Shown here in pieces: positions 46,910 through 64,000 of a stretch of DNA of 64,000 nt. Every line of letters begins with the position of its first letter. Position 1 is the stretch's first letter. The DNA is from Flabesymbios commensalis (Eukaryota > Annelida > Polychaeta > Terebellida > Flabelligeridae). The DNA lies in assembly GCA_964017125.1 (NCBI GenBank), contig OZ024907.1:23619250-23683249 (forward strand), in the 5' to 3' direction. The translations under genes were made by a program, and so were the position numbers. The notes under the pieces were generated by a model, which had not been told where the DNA came from, ran no database searches, and was given only the letters and a program-made list of their open reading frames with translations.

Positions 46910-49900
46910 AAACATATTTATAATGATCGTAGACCCATAACATGGGTATTCAAATGAATTGGAAAGAGCTAACTTAGACATCTATGATAATTTCAAGTTA
47001 AAAAAAACCCTTTGGTTGCATTGTTTTTTTACAAATTAATTCAGCGCTTTAAGGGATACATAAGCTTGTAATACAAACAGAAGGCAAGATTTATTCTCCT
47101 GGATATGTACATGTGAACCTGGAATGTTATAGCATCATTAACTCACTAAGATGGCATATTATTGCTAGCATTGCGTGACAAGTCATCGCTATCACCTTGA
47201 TATATATGCACAAAATGTCATTTTCCTGGAGATCTATGCTATTTTACGTAGTACCTGGCATAATAATTAAATGTGTTTTGAAAATAAATTGAAGACACCA
47301 CTTTATGCAGACTATGTCTACATTGGACATAATCATTATCCTCTTGTAGCAAATAGATGGTGAAATATAATCTATGTTTTTAAATTTGTACATTCACATA
47401 ATGTGTACAAATGCACTATTTGTTCAAAATAAACTAATTGCCTGTGAGGAAATACCATACAAAAAAGAAATGTAATTTATGGTACATGAAACCTATATAA
47501 ATTTATCAAGTATTGTCACTTGCTTCAAAATACTGGATGTAATTACAAGTCATTTTATATACTTAATAAATTCAGCATGACATTAATATGTTGAGACATG
47601 AAGCCTCTTCTTAGACAAATTCACTCAACACAATTGAAGCATTTATTATTCCTCATTTTGACATATTATACTTAATGAATACACAATATATAACAGGTCT
47701 ATACCTGAGACATCACAGATTCTAACACACGTACAAACCACACACGTTTTACACCTGGAATGAGATCAATAGAAACCAAACATGTGACAAAATACACTCG
47801 TCAGCCATCATAAAATCTCCTCAGTGTGAAAGATGTCACATCCTTTAACACACTCAATGCTTTTTAAATGTTGGACCAGCGTCGCAGACGCTTGGCCAAC
47901 ATTAAAAAAGCATGGTGTGGATGTCACATCCTTTACACTCTACATGATTCATATAGTCATGTGCATAAGTGCCTAGAGCTGCAAATAATCTCTAACGACA
48001 TTCATAAAATTCATTTCAAATTAAAAGTTGTATTAATCGTATAAATCACCATTTTTGTGTGAAACCCTCTCATCAGGCATGTTGGAACTGTATTGTTACA
48101 CAACTCATTAAAAAAGTGTGGTGTTATGCACTCTGGATATTTTAATATATTTTTAGTGAATATTTGCAGAGACACACTGCATGGACTTTGGCTGGTTCTG
48201 TAATTGTACACATGACTTTAATTATTTTGCAATACACCACACACATTCTGCTACACACAAACCAATACTAGACAATTTAAATAATATCTATCACAAGTAT
48301 TACAAATATTTATTTATTTAAAAAAATCACACTTTTACCATTGACAATCAGCTACATCATAAATGGCAACAGTTTGCATTCACTAACATCAATAATTGGC
48401 ACAATAAATGATGTACATAAAGTACTGTAAGTCGTTGTTAGCCTACAAGTCAATGCACAGTATCATCTTGCTATTTTGAGTAACAGTGTGACCCCCCCTC
48501 CCCATACTTTGTTGGCTTTTTGCGAGTCCACAAAACCCATGTTTTTGCAATGCTCATGTCAAAACAAACAGTTTCAAAACTGATATGTTACATGTATTTA
48601 CAAGGCATGTTGCTAGAGATATAAACACTGATAAATCCCAAATATCAAATATATCCTCAACAATGACAGGTGAACTGAGCTTGAATTTAAGGTGGGAATT
48701 AAAAGGCTGATAATTCTGTGTGCACACAGCTATATCATTGTTCATACATCGTGTTCATGCACATTGTGGTTCACATGTGGCAAGCAGAGCAGTAATTGGA
48801 TGCTGCTTGAGTGACACATGTGACTGTCACTCGCAGACATGAGAGCCGGCACTATTACTCAGATATAAAGTGAGTTGGCGTAATATTTTGCCATCAATCA
48901 CCATAGCAGCAAACAAGTTATAGGGATGTTGAAGTTGTGGCAATATGGGGAATTAGTATGTTCACCATAACTGTGTGAGTATTTTTATTGATTACAAATT
49001 TTACGCATATTCACTTCGAAATGTTTTTTTTGTACGAGATGACAAAACAGGAAAAAACTTGATTGAAAATGTAGTGGGTCACTATGGCAACTAAGTAAAT
49101 ATCATATCACGGCAGATAATAAAATATTTACATTAATTTCTCCTTGGGTGAAAACCCAAATGATACACAATATAACAGTCTATTTGCAATATTTTTTCCA
49201 TAATTCTCACACTTTCTCAAACATAAAATTCAACTACTTTTCACAAACTCTTTTAAAGACTTCCCTGATATTATTCCATTAATTTTTCTTGTATTTTCAA
49301 AGCACAACAAATTAACAAAATACATGTAATATTGAATTTTAAAAAAGTTAAGGCCACACTTATTTTAAATGGTGGTTTACAGCTTTTTAAGAAAGGTTAG
49401 GTCAGGCGTTAAGAAAATATCTATGAATATTATTTTCTTCAAATACACATATCAGGTACATAATTATATAAAATCAGCAATAGTTCTTGGGAAATCTAAT
49501 TTTAGCAGAAACTCCTGGTACATGTACAGTAAGGTGACTTACTCCCATTTCTATGGGGATGTTAGAGAGTACTACCGGTAAGCTAAACGAGTACTGGGCT
49601 CATAGCCTAGTCCAGTTAATCCAGGTACATTAGTACGGTAACTGAAAGGCGAATGTAGGCATGCTGCTGTCAAATTTGAAAGGACAGACCAACTGAGGCA
49701 AATTATTAACAAACATATAATTTCTTTCAGTTGAATCTGTAAACCACATGATCACAGGGTTCCTACAGACAATCCTCTTTCAAATTCCATGATTTCCCAT
49801 GATGTCTTCCATGGGATTTTTTTCATTTTCCATGATTGATTTTATGACAATTTCAACTATATTCAGTTATAATAAAAAAAATATGGGTGTCTTCAATTCA

Positions 49901-50193
49901 AATTTGTCTCTCTGCCATTTGTGGATCATTCCTTCAATCATTATGTTATGTTACAAAAAACCATCACCGGCCAAGAGATTTACAGAATTGTCTTATGTTT
50001 ATAGTTTAACAAAAATCAAGGACTTATCATCAAGGCTGTGATATGTTTTCAACTTTCAGACGTTCTACTCTCAAGGAACTGTGGGAACCATGTTCTTCAT
50101 TGTTTTCAACCTTTCCTTTTTGGTGACAAAACACTCACTACCTATAGCTGTACGAGTGTAAGATAATTAATTACCAGCACTATGAGAATATTT
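46910..50193 (-). other. Repeat-poor stretch, possible long ZC4H2 3' UTR
   Basis: Directly follows the ZC4H2 stop. Apart from a palindrome at 47848-47919 it has no obvious mobile DNA, unlike the rest of the window. Several minus-strand AATAAA signals occur (for example 48306-48320, 47640). Long 3' UTRs are common for genes expressed in neurons. The extent of the UTR cannot be set from sequence. Confidence 0.4.
47848..47919. mobile_element. Palindromic GTTGGCC element with 16-bp flanking repeats
   Basis: CAATGCTTTTTAAATGTTGG faces CCAACATTAAAAAAGCATGG around GTCGCAGACG. GATGTCACATCCTTTA occurs at 47832-47847 and again at 47920-47935. This is longer than the 2-bp duplication expected for such MITEs. 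Confidence 0.7.
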
Positions 50194-57047
<6,854 letters not shown>

Positions 57048-57330
57048 TGTGAACGTTTTGTGCTCCCAGAACGCTAAAATTGAAGAGCTCTCTCTTTACC
57101 AGTTACAGGACAAAACTAAATGCTGGACAGCGTGTCAACTTGTTCAGACGTCCGGCTTGCGCATTGAGTCGTGGTGCATTCTGACCGTGACCTGAGCGAC
57201 ATCTATGTGTGGAGAATGGTCGTGGTGGCTTTATATTGAAGACTGGGGCCCGGCATGCGTGTGGGTTAAAGGCGCACTCGTTTATTCATATTTTCTTTAA
57301 AACAAATGAAAAATACATGGTAGGCATACC
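57048..57330 (-). promoter_or_regulatory. Likely ZC4H2 5' UTR and promoter region
   Basis: Sequence directly upstream of the ZC4H2 start. It is richer in G+C than its surroundings and has no obvious TATA box. At 57193-57217 it carries a 25-bp word that recurs with one mismatch at 23316-23340. Assigned by position only; the transcription start cannot be seen. Confidence 0.4.
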
Positions 57331-57344
57331 AGTAGGCCCTACGA

Positions 57345-58345
57345 GGAGGAAACGTAATGTAAAGAAATAGAAAAGCAAGATTCGAGAAGGAAGAGGAAAG
57401 GGATGGGATACATGAAGGATCAGAAAGAGAGAAAGATGAGGAGAAGGGGAAAGGAGGAGGAATTAAGAAGGAGAAAGTGAAGGAGAAGGGGATGAAGCAG
57501 AAGGAGGGAAGGAGAGAAAGAGAGAGAGTGAAGGAAGAAGAGAAGAGAGAAAGAGAAAAGACAAGGAAGGATGAACTTGAAGTAGAAAAAAATGGAGAGA
57601 AAGAGGGGCAAGAAGGAAATAAGAGGAACAAGGGGGAGAATTGAGAAGGATTAATATTAGGGAGAAGGAATGAAAAAGTGCGAATGGTAACAAGGGTTGA
57701 GAAAGAGGAATAGGAGGGGAGCGAAAGAAAGAACGAGGAAGAAGAAAAAGAGAGAGAGAAAGACGAAGAGTGAGGAGTAGACGGAAAAGGAGAACAAATA
57801 AGTTGGGGAGAAGAAAGGTGAAGGAAAAGTGGATGAAAAAGAATGGAAAAGGAAAGACTAAGAGAAGAAAAAAGAGGAGACGAAAGAGGAAGATGAAGTG
57901 GTGAAGGATGGAGACAAAAATAGAAAAGGAAGATTGGAGAAGGAACAGGAGGGAATGAATAAATGAGCAGAAAAAGAGAAAGATGAGGAGAAGGAAGTAA
58001 AATAATAGAAGGAGGAGAAGATACAAAAAAGAAGAGAAAGGAAGAAGTTGAAAGAGAAAAAGGGTGAAAGGAGAAGAAAGAGGAAGTGGTGAAGGAGTGG
58101 TGAATAAAATAGAAAAGGAAGATTCGAGAAGGAGGAGGAAAAGGAGGGGATGAATAAATGAGCAGAAAGAAAGAAAGATGAAGAGAAGAAAGAAGAATAA
58201 TAGAAGGAGGATAAGATAGAGAAAAGAAAAGAAAGAAAAAAGAAGAGGAAGGAAGAAGTTAAAAGAGAAAGAGGATAAAAAGAGAAAAAGAGGAAAGGGA
58301 GAATGAGGGGTGGGGTAAGAGGGAAATTAGGAGAATGATAAATTT
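57345..58345. repeat. ~1 kb purine-rich tract upstream of ZC4H2
   Basis: The plus strand is almost all G and A, as in AGAGAAAGAGGAAGTGGTGA. It also contains a ~200-bp duplicated block (TAGAAAAGGAAGATTCGAGA at 58109, related words at 57370 and 57926). The minus-strand Ser/Phe/Leu open frames here are composition artefacts. It starts about 300 bp upstream of the ZC4H2 ATG. Confidence 0.95.
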
Positions 58346-58351
58346 GAGGAG

Positions 58352-58867
58352 GAGGAGTTTTGCTCCTTATGCTCCTGTTACTTTCCTCCTTCTCAACCTA
58401 CTCTACCTTCAGAGAAGGAGAAGGAAAATGGTGACGAGAAGGACGCCTCCTTCCTGCTCCTCTTCCGTCTTCTTCCCCTTCTATTCCTCCTTACCACCAA
58501 CTCTTCGTTTCCCACCCATCCCCTTCTCCTTTTACTCACCTTCTTCCTCATCCATCAGCACCCTCTCCCACTATTATTTATTCATTCATCAAACACCCCT
58601 CCTCCATCTTTTCATCCTCCTCTTCCTTCTTCTCCTTTCTCCATCTACTCTCCGTCCTCTTTATGATCTCTATTTGTCTTTGCACTTAATTATCTTCCTT
58701 CTCCTCTACCTTTCCTCCTTCTTCTTCACCTTTTGTTATTTTGATTTCGTCTTCGTCCTCCTCCTACTCAACTTCCTTTCATCTTATTCCTCCTCGTATA
58801 CATTCTCCTCCTTCTCTTCTTTTTCCTCTTTCTTCGTCTTCATCCCTTCCTCTTCTTCCGACTTATA
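58352..58867. repeat. ~0.5 kb pyrimidine-rich tract
   Basis: Strand composition flips to C and T (CTTCCTCCTTCTC words) right after the purine tract. Purine and pyrimidine halves could pair in part as a giant hairpin or form triplex DNA. The Ser/Leu/Phe open frame across it is an artefact. Confidence 0.93.
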
Positions 58868-58919
58868 GCTATAGGCCTACATTCCCTCAGCCTCCACAGG
58901 CGAAGTTGTTTGTGTGAAA

Positions 58920-59180
58920 CTTAAAGCTGCATAACTGTTTTGTTTATTTCTAAAATAACCTAAAATGTTCAACACAATCATTCATATATTTTTAGAGGCT
59001 TTATAAATGGACAAAATCGATGTAAATGTAGCTGGATTGGATCACGACGCGATCACGACGCGATACACCATCAAGTTATATGGTGTGGTAAATCGGTCCG
59101 TCTGTGTACAATATGTACAATATGTACGTAATATTAATAGTGGTCATTGTGGGCCAATATAATGTTACATTAGACCAACA
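58920..59180. other. One half of an inverted pair; otherwise unrecognised
   Basis: AAAGCTGCATAACTGTTTTG at 58925 is inverted at 60240 (CAAAACAGTTATGCAGCTTT), with ACCTAAAATG and CATTTTAGGT beside them. The two may be ends of a ~1.3 kb element holding the palindromes below. Confidence 0.45.
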
Positions 59181-59187
59181 TCAAACC

Positions 59188-59302
59188 CCTCAATAACAAA
59201 CACGAGACGTTGAGCCGCATTGGTCTAGCGCTGGGCCAGAGCCGTAGACGATGGCCCCGAATTAGTTTGACATCGGATCAATGCCTCGTGTTGGCTGCGA
59301 TG
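59188..59302. mobile_element. Palindromic MITE, GTTGGCC family
   Basis: CAATAACAAACACGAGACGT faces ATGCCTCGTGTTGGCTGCGA. The centre is GCGCTGGGCCAGAGCCGTAG. Moderately decayed. Confidence 0.65.
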
Positions 59303-59340
59303 CCAAGCTCACACAAACCACCGGTCAGCCCCTATGATAA

Positions 59341-59452
59341 CTCAGCAAGCACGAGTCACTGACCCATTGATGGCTCAATGTTGGTCCAGCTTCTATGACG
59401 CTGGTACATTATTGACCCATCAATGGTTGAATGCCTTTTGTTTGCTGGGAAC
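59341..59452. mobile_element. Palindromic MITE, GTTGGCC family, second of a pair
   Basis: CTCAGCAAGCACGAGTCACT faces TGCCTTTTGTTTGCTGGGAA. Inner arms are GACCCATTGATGGCTCAATG and ATTGACCCATCAATGGTTGA. Confidence 0.72.
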
Positions 59453-59454
59453 TC

Positions 59455-60190
59455 AGCTACCGGTACCGTAAAAGCTGTTTTTTACAATTATTTTATTTTA
59501 CCGCATTTCGCTATTTATATAACTGTATGTGATGACTAACGATGAAATAAAACAGTCTAATATTTTCGAATAGCATAGTCACTATAGATCATGTTTCTCT
59601 TGTCATTCAAAATTCACTTTGAATTCACTGATAGCATTGTCACTATATTTTGAAATGCCTCTGAGGTATCGAATAAAAGACTGCGCAAAAAAAGATGATT
59701 TACGTCATCTGGTCACTGAATTTGGTGTAATTCGGACTGCAATTTCGCACGGTCAGGGAGAGCGTCTTAATGGCGGGCGAAAGGCTCAGATGCTGGCCCA
59801 CACTTGAAAGCACCATACTAAAACAGGGTCCTCTTTTTCAAGTGAGTGACATTCACTATACCGGTGCCGAAATCAAACATGACATTATATGCAGATATGA
59901 CTCATATCACACAAAGTAATAACTTCTAGATATGTCTAACTGACATGAGACAATACACTTTGTACTGTGAAATGTATCTATGATCACTTAAAAAACAAGA
60001 ATAATTTTAAAAGTCTTCCACTCTTTTTTTAATGATGACCGTTATCTGCCACTTGGTATTTTTAATGTCCTGGTTATACAGACAGTGTGTCTTACTCCGC
60101 TGTGATCAGGTCTTTGTTTTGGTGGGGCAACAATATCAAAAAACAACAAACTTAAATCCTTAATAACTCAAGTAACCGGAGCAGTAAAAT
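59455..60190. other. No recognised gene
   Basis: A 62-codon open frame at 59619-59807 has no familiar motif. Otherwise AT-rich. Confidence 0.4.
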
Positions 60191-60199
60191 TAAAAAATA

Positions 60200-60430
60200 A
60201 AACACCATCCTCCATGGATTAATATTTTGAATAAAATAAGCAAAACAGTTATGCAGCTTTAAAAACATGGAGGGCATTTTAGGTTTTGGCAGCGTAAAAT
60301 AACGATGAACGGATCAACAACCTTCTCTGTCGCTGCACCCACACTGGAACTCTCTTCCTTCTGTAATTAGGACTGCTCAAACCATGGCATCTATCTGGAA
60401 ACTATCACAAATTCATATAGGCCACTGACT
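60200..60430 (+). mobile_element. LINE C-terminal fragment
   Basis: Plus-strand frames give TTFSVAAPTLELSSFC, and an overlapping frame gives SVIRTAQTMASIWKLSQI. These match the FS-x-x-APxLWNxLP...IR-x-x-x-x-x-x-FK motif at the end of CR1/L2-type ORF2. Frameshifted remnant. Confidence 0.6.
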
Positions 60431-61160
60431 GGTGATTGCCCTGTAAAATTGCTATCATGCGGGCGGGGCGGGGTGGGGATTATGGTGGCCGGCTGCATGG
60501 CCTCTTGTTGAAATAAGATGTCGTTGCAATTTTGTATTTCATTCTTTAAATATTCGTGTATTTATTTAGCACGTTGAATAATTATGTCTAGTTGCAACAC
60601 AACTAAACAATTTACCCCTTTTGAATATGATATAATCGATATCGTCTCATATGATGAAATGGATAGGGGCCTACATTGCTGAGGTCATGGCGACAATAGG
60701 ACACCCGTGTGTATGTTGGTGGCGGGTTATTTCCTCCCTGGCGACATAAAGCCACCATATGTGACGACTATTCGCATCTGGATGCAAAAGTCCGTCATTT
60801 GAGGAGTAGCATTTCAAAAAATGTTTATTTGTATATTTTTCGGAAATTTTCTTTAACAACAACACTGTTATTTTATTCTTGACATATTGAAGTCTCTATT
60901 GGTATTAAAAGTTGACAGGAAACTTTTACTTTTCAATGACATAAATTCCTAATGCGATTTTCAGAATTTTTCCGAACGTCACGACTTTAGGTGACCTTAC
61001 GTTACACATAAAGGTGCGATCATGTGTTCTTGTGCAGGGATAAAAATGGCCTGTGGGACTTGTGGTGCCGGTAAACTGTTTCATGTTTTGATGAAAAACT
61101 GTAACGTTATTTAAATAAATTAGGGGGATTTAGGCCTATTAGTCCATGGGCCAGATATAT
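60430..61160. other. No recognised gene
   Basis: No exon-like frame or terminal repeats were found. Confidence 0.4.
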
Positions 61161-61164
61161 TTTC

Positions 61165-62790
61165 ATAAAAGTCATGTTGTGTATATTTTTTTCAACTGCA
61201 GTTATTTATTCCTATAATTAAACACTAGTTATGTTACAAGAAGATCCTATGTGAGACGAAAATAATAATAAAATAATAATATGGGGTTCATCAATATATG
61301 TGATAACCCTTTAAATCCCAAATTCCACATATCGCTTGCTACGTTTACATGACAATCTAATATGAAAACCCTCTCCAGCCCCCCCCCCCCCTCCTCAAGG
61401 GCGAGGTGTTTGAAAACGATAATTTTAAGACACGTACTTATTCAATATCCATTCCATATCTGCTTGTTTGCACTCAAAATATTGCGACAGGAAGAAATAT
61501 TGGGTCATCAAGCATCGAACCCCCTTGAATTTTAACCGGTAAATTTAATTTACTAAAAGGCATGTTGTATATATTTTTTTAACTTCAAGTATAGTTGTTC
61601 AAAGAATTAAACACTAGTATTGTTACAAGATGTTATGTGAAACTAGTATGAAAAAACAAAACAAATATGGGTTTTTTTAATACATGTACATGTAATAACT
61701 CTTTAAATCCCAAATTGCACGCCTGCTACGTGTATATGAAAACCAGATAAACAAAGCCCTCTCCACCCCCTTCTCCTGGGCGGGATTTTTAAAGACAAAA
61801 AATATATGACAAATATTGACAATCATTTTTTAGACCCCTTATTGTTTATCTTTTCTATATCTGCTTGTTTGCACACAAGATATTGGGGCTGGAAAAAATA
61901 ACGGGTCATCAAACATGTATTTAGGTGGCCTACCCTTAAAGTATAAGCGGTAAATTTAATTTCCAAGAAGACATGTCGTGATTGTTCTTTTAACTCCAGG
62001 TATGTGTTCCATGGAATAAACACTAGTTATGTTACTAGAAGATGTTATGTAACAAGAAAATAAAATAGATTAACAAATATGGGGTTCACTATAATATAAA
62101 ATGACTTTTTAAATCACAAATTACACGTCTTTCGTGCTATGTGTATATGAAAACCAGAAATGAAAAATATCCCCTACCCCCTCACGATGGCCGGGATTTT
62201 TTAAGACAATAGTTTTTAGACACCTTATTATTTATCTATAAAATATCTGCTTGTTTGCACTCAAAATATTGGGGCTGAAAAAAATATCGGTTCATCAAAC
62301 ATATGTACTCCCTGAATTTTAAGTGGTAAATTTAATTTCCCAGAAGACATGTTGTGATTGTTTTTTAACTCCAGGTATGTGTTCCACGGAATAAACGCTA
62401 GTTATGTTACTAGAAGATGTTACGTGGAGTGAAAATGAAAAAAATAAAAAATATAGGGTTCATTATAATATATAATGAACCTTTAAATCTCAAAGTACAC
62501 GTCTTCCGTGCTATGTGTATATGAAAACCATACATGAAAAACATCCCCTACCCCTTCCCCATGGGCGGGATTTTTAAGACAATAATTTTTGACAACTTAT
62601 TATATATTTATTTATTATCTGCTAGTTTACACTCAAGATATTAGGACAAGAACAATAATTAATGGGTCTTTTTACACCGTAAATTTAATATCAGAAAATA
62701 CTGGTTGTATCTATTTGTTCAACTCTAGTTATTTATCCCAAGGATTTTAAATTAAAATCAGCCTAGTTATGTCAGTAAAATATGTTATGT
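61165..62790. repeat. Degenerate tandem repeat, ~370-410 bp unit, about 4.5 copies
   Basis: AAACACTAGTTATGTTACAA-type words recur at 61225, 61608, 62021, 62394 and about 62757. Each unit also holds CTTTAAATCCCAAATT, TATATGAAAACC, a CCCCC run with GGGCGGGATTTTT, and TATCTGCTTGTTTGCACTCA. There is no conserved reading frame. Confidence 0.88.
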
Positions 62791-62799
62791 AAATAAAAA

Positions 62800-63605
62800 A
62801 AATAACCTAAATGAACAAAATTTAATATGGGTTTATTATTAAATCATAGGCCTACATGTAATATCCCATTAACTCCTATATTACAGGTCAGTTATATTTA
62901 ACGAAGGTGGGATAAAATAATAGTTTCATCATGTCAGTGGCATTTAGAAGGTATGGGCATAAAATAATCTTAGAAATCACAAAGGACTTGAAAAACTGAT
63001 AGTCTTTTTGATGACTTTTGAGTTCATGTGACTCAAACCCAAAGCATGTCTCGACATATCACTGATTGATAATTAGCAGGTGCAACGCTAGGTGCTGATA
63101 AATAGGTCTAAACATTATTTTTCTTTTATTAATATTCTAGATAACTTGTTACCACCAGCTAGTATGCATAGTTTACGTAACCTTTCTAATAATTATGCAA
63201 ACCTATGTTACTAATAAGGATGTTGTCTGAAAAAACCAACGCCATAGTTTACTGGCAATCAGAAGGTGCACGATATGTTCGGGTGATGTGTTAATTTTTA
63301 ATTCCCGATATCCCAAATAAACATGTACATAATAGTAAAGAAAAACACAGTAGGGTATACTGCTGTATTAAAAGATCAAAATAAGAAAAATAAACGTGTA
63401 AACTGGTCGTGGGTACTAGCTGAGAGGTCATGGGGCTTAGTGAGAGGTCGGGTGTGGCGATAATACGTCTTTGAGTTTTGTCTTTATACACACATTTCTA
63501 TTTCACAACGCCTTAACTAAATGTGTGTACACAATTACCAGTTGAAATGTTATATATTACATTTTATGTTTTACTCTTTGGTTGTTTGGTCTTTGATATA
63601 GGCCC
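62800..63605. other. No recognised gene
   Basis: AT-rich; no supported feature. Confidence 0.4.
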
Positions 63606-63610
63606 CTATC

Positions 63611-63832
63611 GCTTGAAACCTGATTTTCTATAATATTTATTATTAACTAATTTGCATATTTTATGCTAATATGTTTTCATGATCTTGATAACATATATTT
63701 TATTGCAATGTCTCTCCATGAAAACCATAGGGTAGACCTTTTTTCAAGATTCTAACTTGATTAGTTTCTGAGATATTGCTTGAAACTTGATTTTACGTGA
63801 TGGCTGCCTAATTTGCATATTTTATGCTAATG
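63611..63832. repeat. Partial tandem repeat with CTAATTTGCATATTTTATGC
   Basis: GCTTGAAACCTGATTTT with CTAATTTGCATATTTTATGC at 63611-63671 recurs at 63778-63832. Each copy includes the octamer ATTTGCAT. Confidence 0.8.
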
Positions 63833-63836
63833 TGGA

Positions 63837-63990
63837 GTTGTGGCGTGCTCCTGTAATGCAGCTACTTGGAAGTCGGGATGTGGTAACCAATATAGACCGT
63901 GGGGGGGGGGGGTTACGGGTGGCCCACGGTCTATATTGGTTTGGTACATGTAGGCCCATAGTTGGAAGCCCAGGGGGTGAGTACGAGAGA
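63837..63990 (+). ncRNA. 7SL (SRP) RNA-like fragment, split by a palindrome
   Basis: GTGGCGTGCTCCTGTAATGC followed by AGCTACTTGGAAGTCGGGAT resembles the 5' Alu-domain part of SRP RNA (human: GTGGCGCGTGCCTGTAGTCC, AGCTACTCGGGAGGCTGAGG). A palindrome at 63885-63941 follows, then GGAAGCCCAGGGGGTGAG, weakly like the next SRP segment. The window ends before this can be tested. Could be a 7SL pseudogene or SINE rather than a working gene. Confidence 0.35.
63885..63941. repeat. Palindrome ACCAATATAGACCGTGGG
   Basis: AACCAATATAGACCGTGGG faces CCCACGGTCTATATTGGTTT around a poly-G run and TTACGGGTGG. A perfect arm of about 19 bp. Confidence 0.85.
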
Positions 63991-64000
63991 GTCTTATTTT

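Noticed and set aside
57266-58026. Long minus-strand open frames rich in Ser, Phe and Leu
   Set aside because: They read the complement of the purine tract; absence of stops follows from base composition and there is no domain.
58335-58868. 177-codon plus-strand open frame
   Set aside because: It lies in the pyrimidine tract and has the same composition artefact.

Overview
This window looks like nuclear DNA of a marine invertebrate deuterostome, most likely an echinoderm or a hemichordate. It is AT-rich, its genes are split by ordinary GT-AG introns, it is full of small palindromic transposons, tRNA- and 5S-derived SINEs and CR1/Jockey-type LINEs, and the word TAGGCCTA recurs everywhere. The species was not identified; the group is inferred from the repeat style and the gene content.

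Two host genes can be read completely, both on the minus strand. (1) A CRAL-TRIO (SEC14-like) lipid-transfer protein of 317 residues lies in seven coding exons between 7539 and 16120. All splice sites and phases agree. (2) ZC4H2, a coiled-coil C4H2 zinc-finger protein of 232 residues, lies in five coding exons between 50194 and 57047, with a C-terminus almost identical to the vertebrate protein. About 3 kb of repeat-poor sequence (46.9-50.2 kb) follows its stop and could hold a long 3' UTR. A kilobase-scale purine tract followed by a pyrimidine tract lies just upstream of its start.

The rest is mostly mobile DNA. 0.4-3.3 kb: a possible LTR fossil and a decayed minus-strand LINE. 5-16 kb: the CRAL-TRIO gene, with TTAA-flanked MITEs, palindromes, a two-headed tRNA SINE with perfect target duplications, a TACGCGTA-cored repeat array and a 5S rRNA-derived SINE in or near its introns. 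18.0-20.2 kb: a foldback element whose two arms are opposed arrays of a ~50-60 bp repeat, with a TTAA MITE inserted in one arm. 20.7-26 kb: two more terminal-inverted-repeat elements, a CRE-bearing region and a LINE tail broken by a SINE. 28.2-34.1 kb: one LINE split by nested insertions, including a higher-order tandem repeat and an antisense LINE. 34.3-37.7 kb: about ten dispersed copies of a 15-bp motif around a transposase-like ORF and a CCAG/CAAG repeat. 38.6-42.9 kb: a 4.3 kb hAT-like element with an 8-bp target duplication, containing a Jockey LINE fragment and an LTR-element gag fossil. 43-47 kb: SINE and LINE scraps, a tandem duplication and MITEs. 58.9-64 kb: palindromes, a ~390 bp tandem repeat, and at the far end a short stretch resembling 7SL (SRP) RNA.

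The strongest candidates for undescribed biology are the foldback element at 18-20 kb, the 15-bp motif array with its transposase-like ORF at 34.3-37.7 kb, the TACGCGTA array near 14 kb, and the purine/pyrimidine tract upstream of ZC4H2. Apart from the two host genes, nothing in the window looks like an intact working gene.
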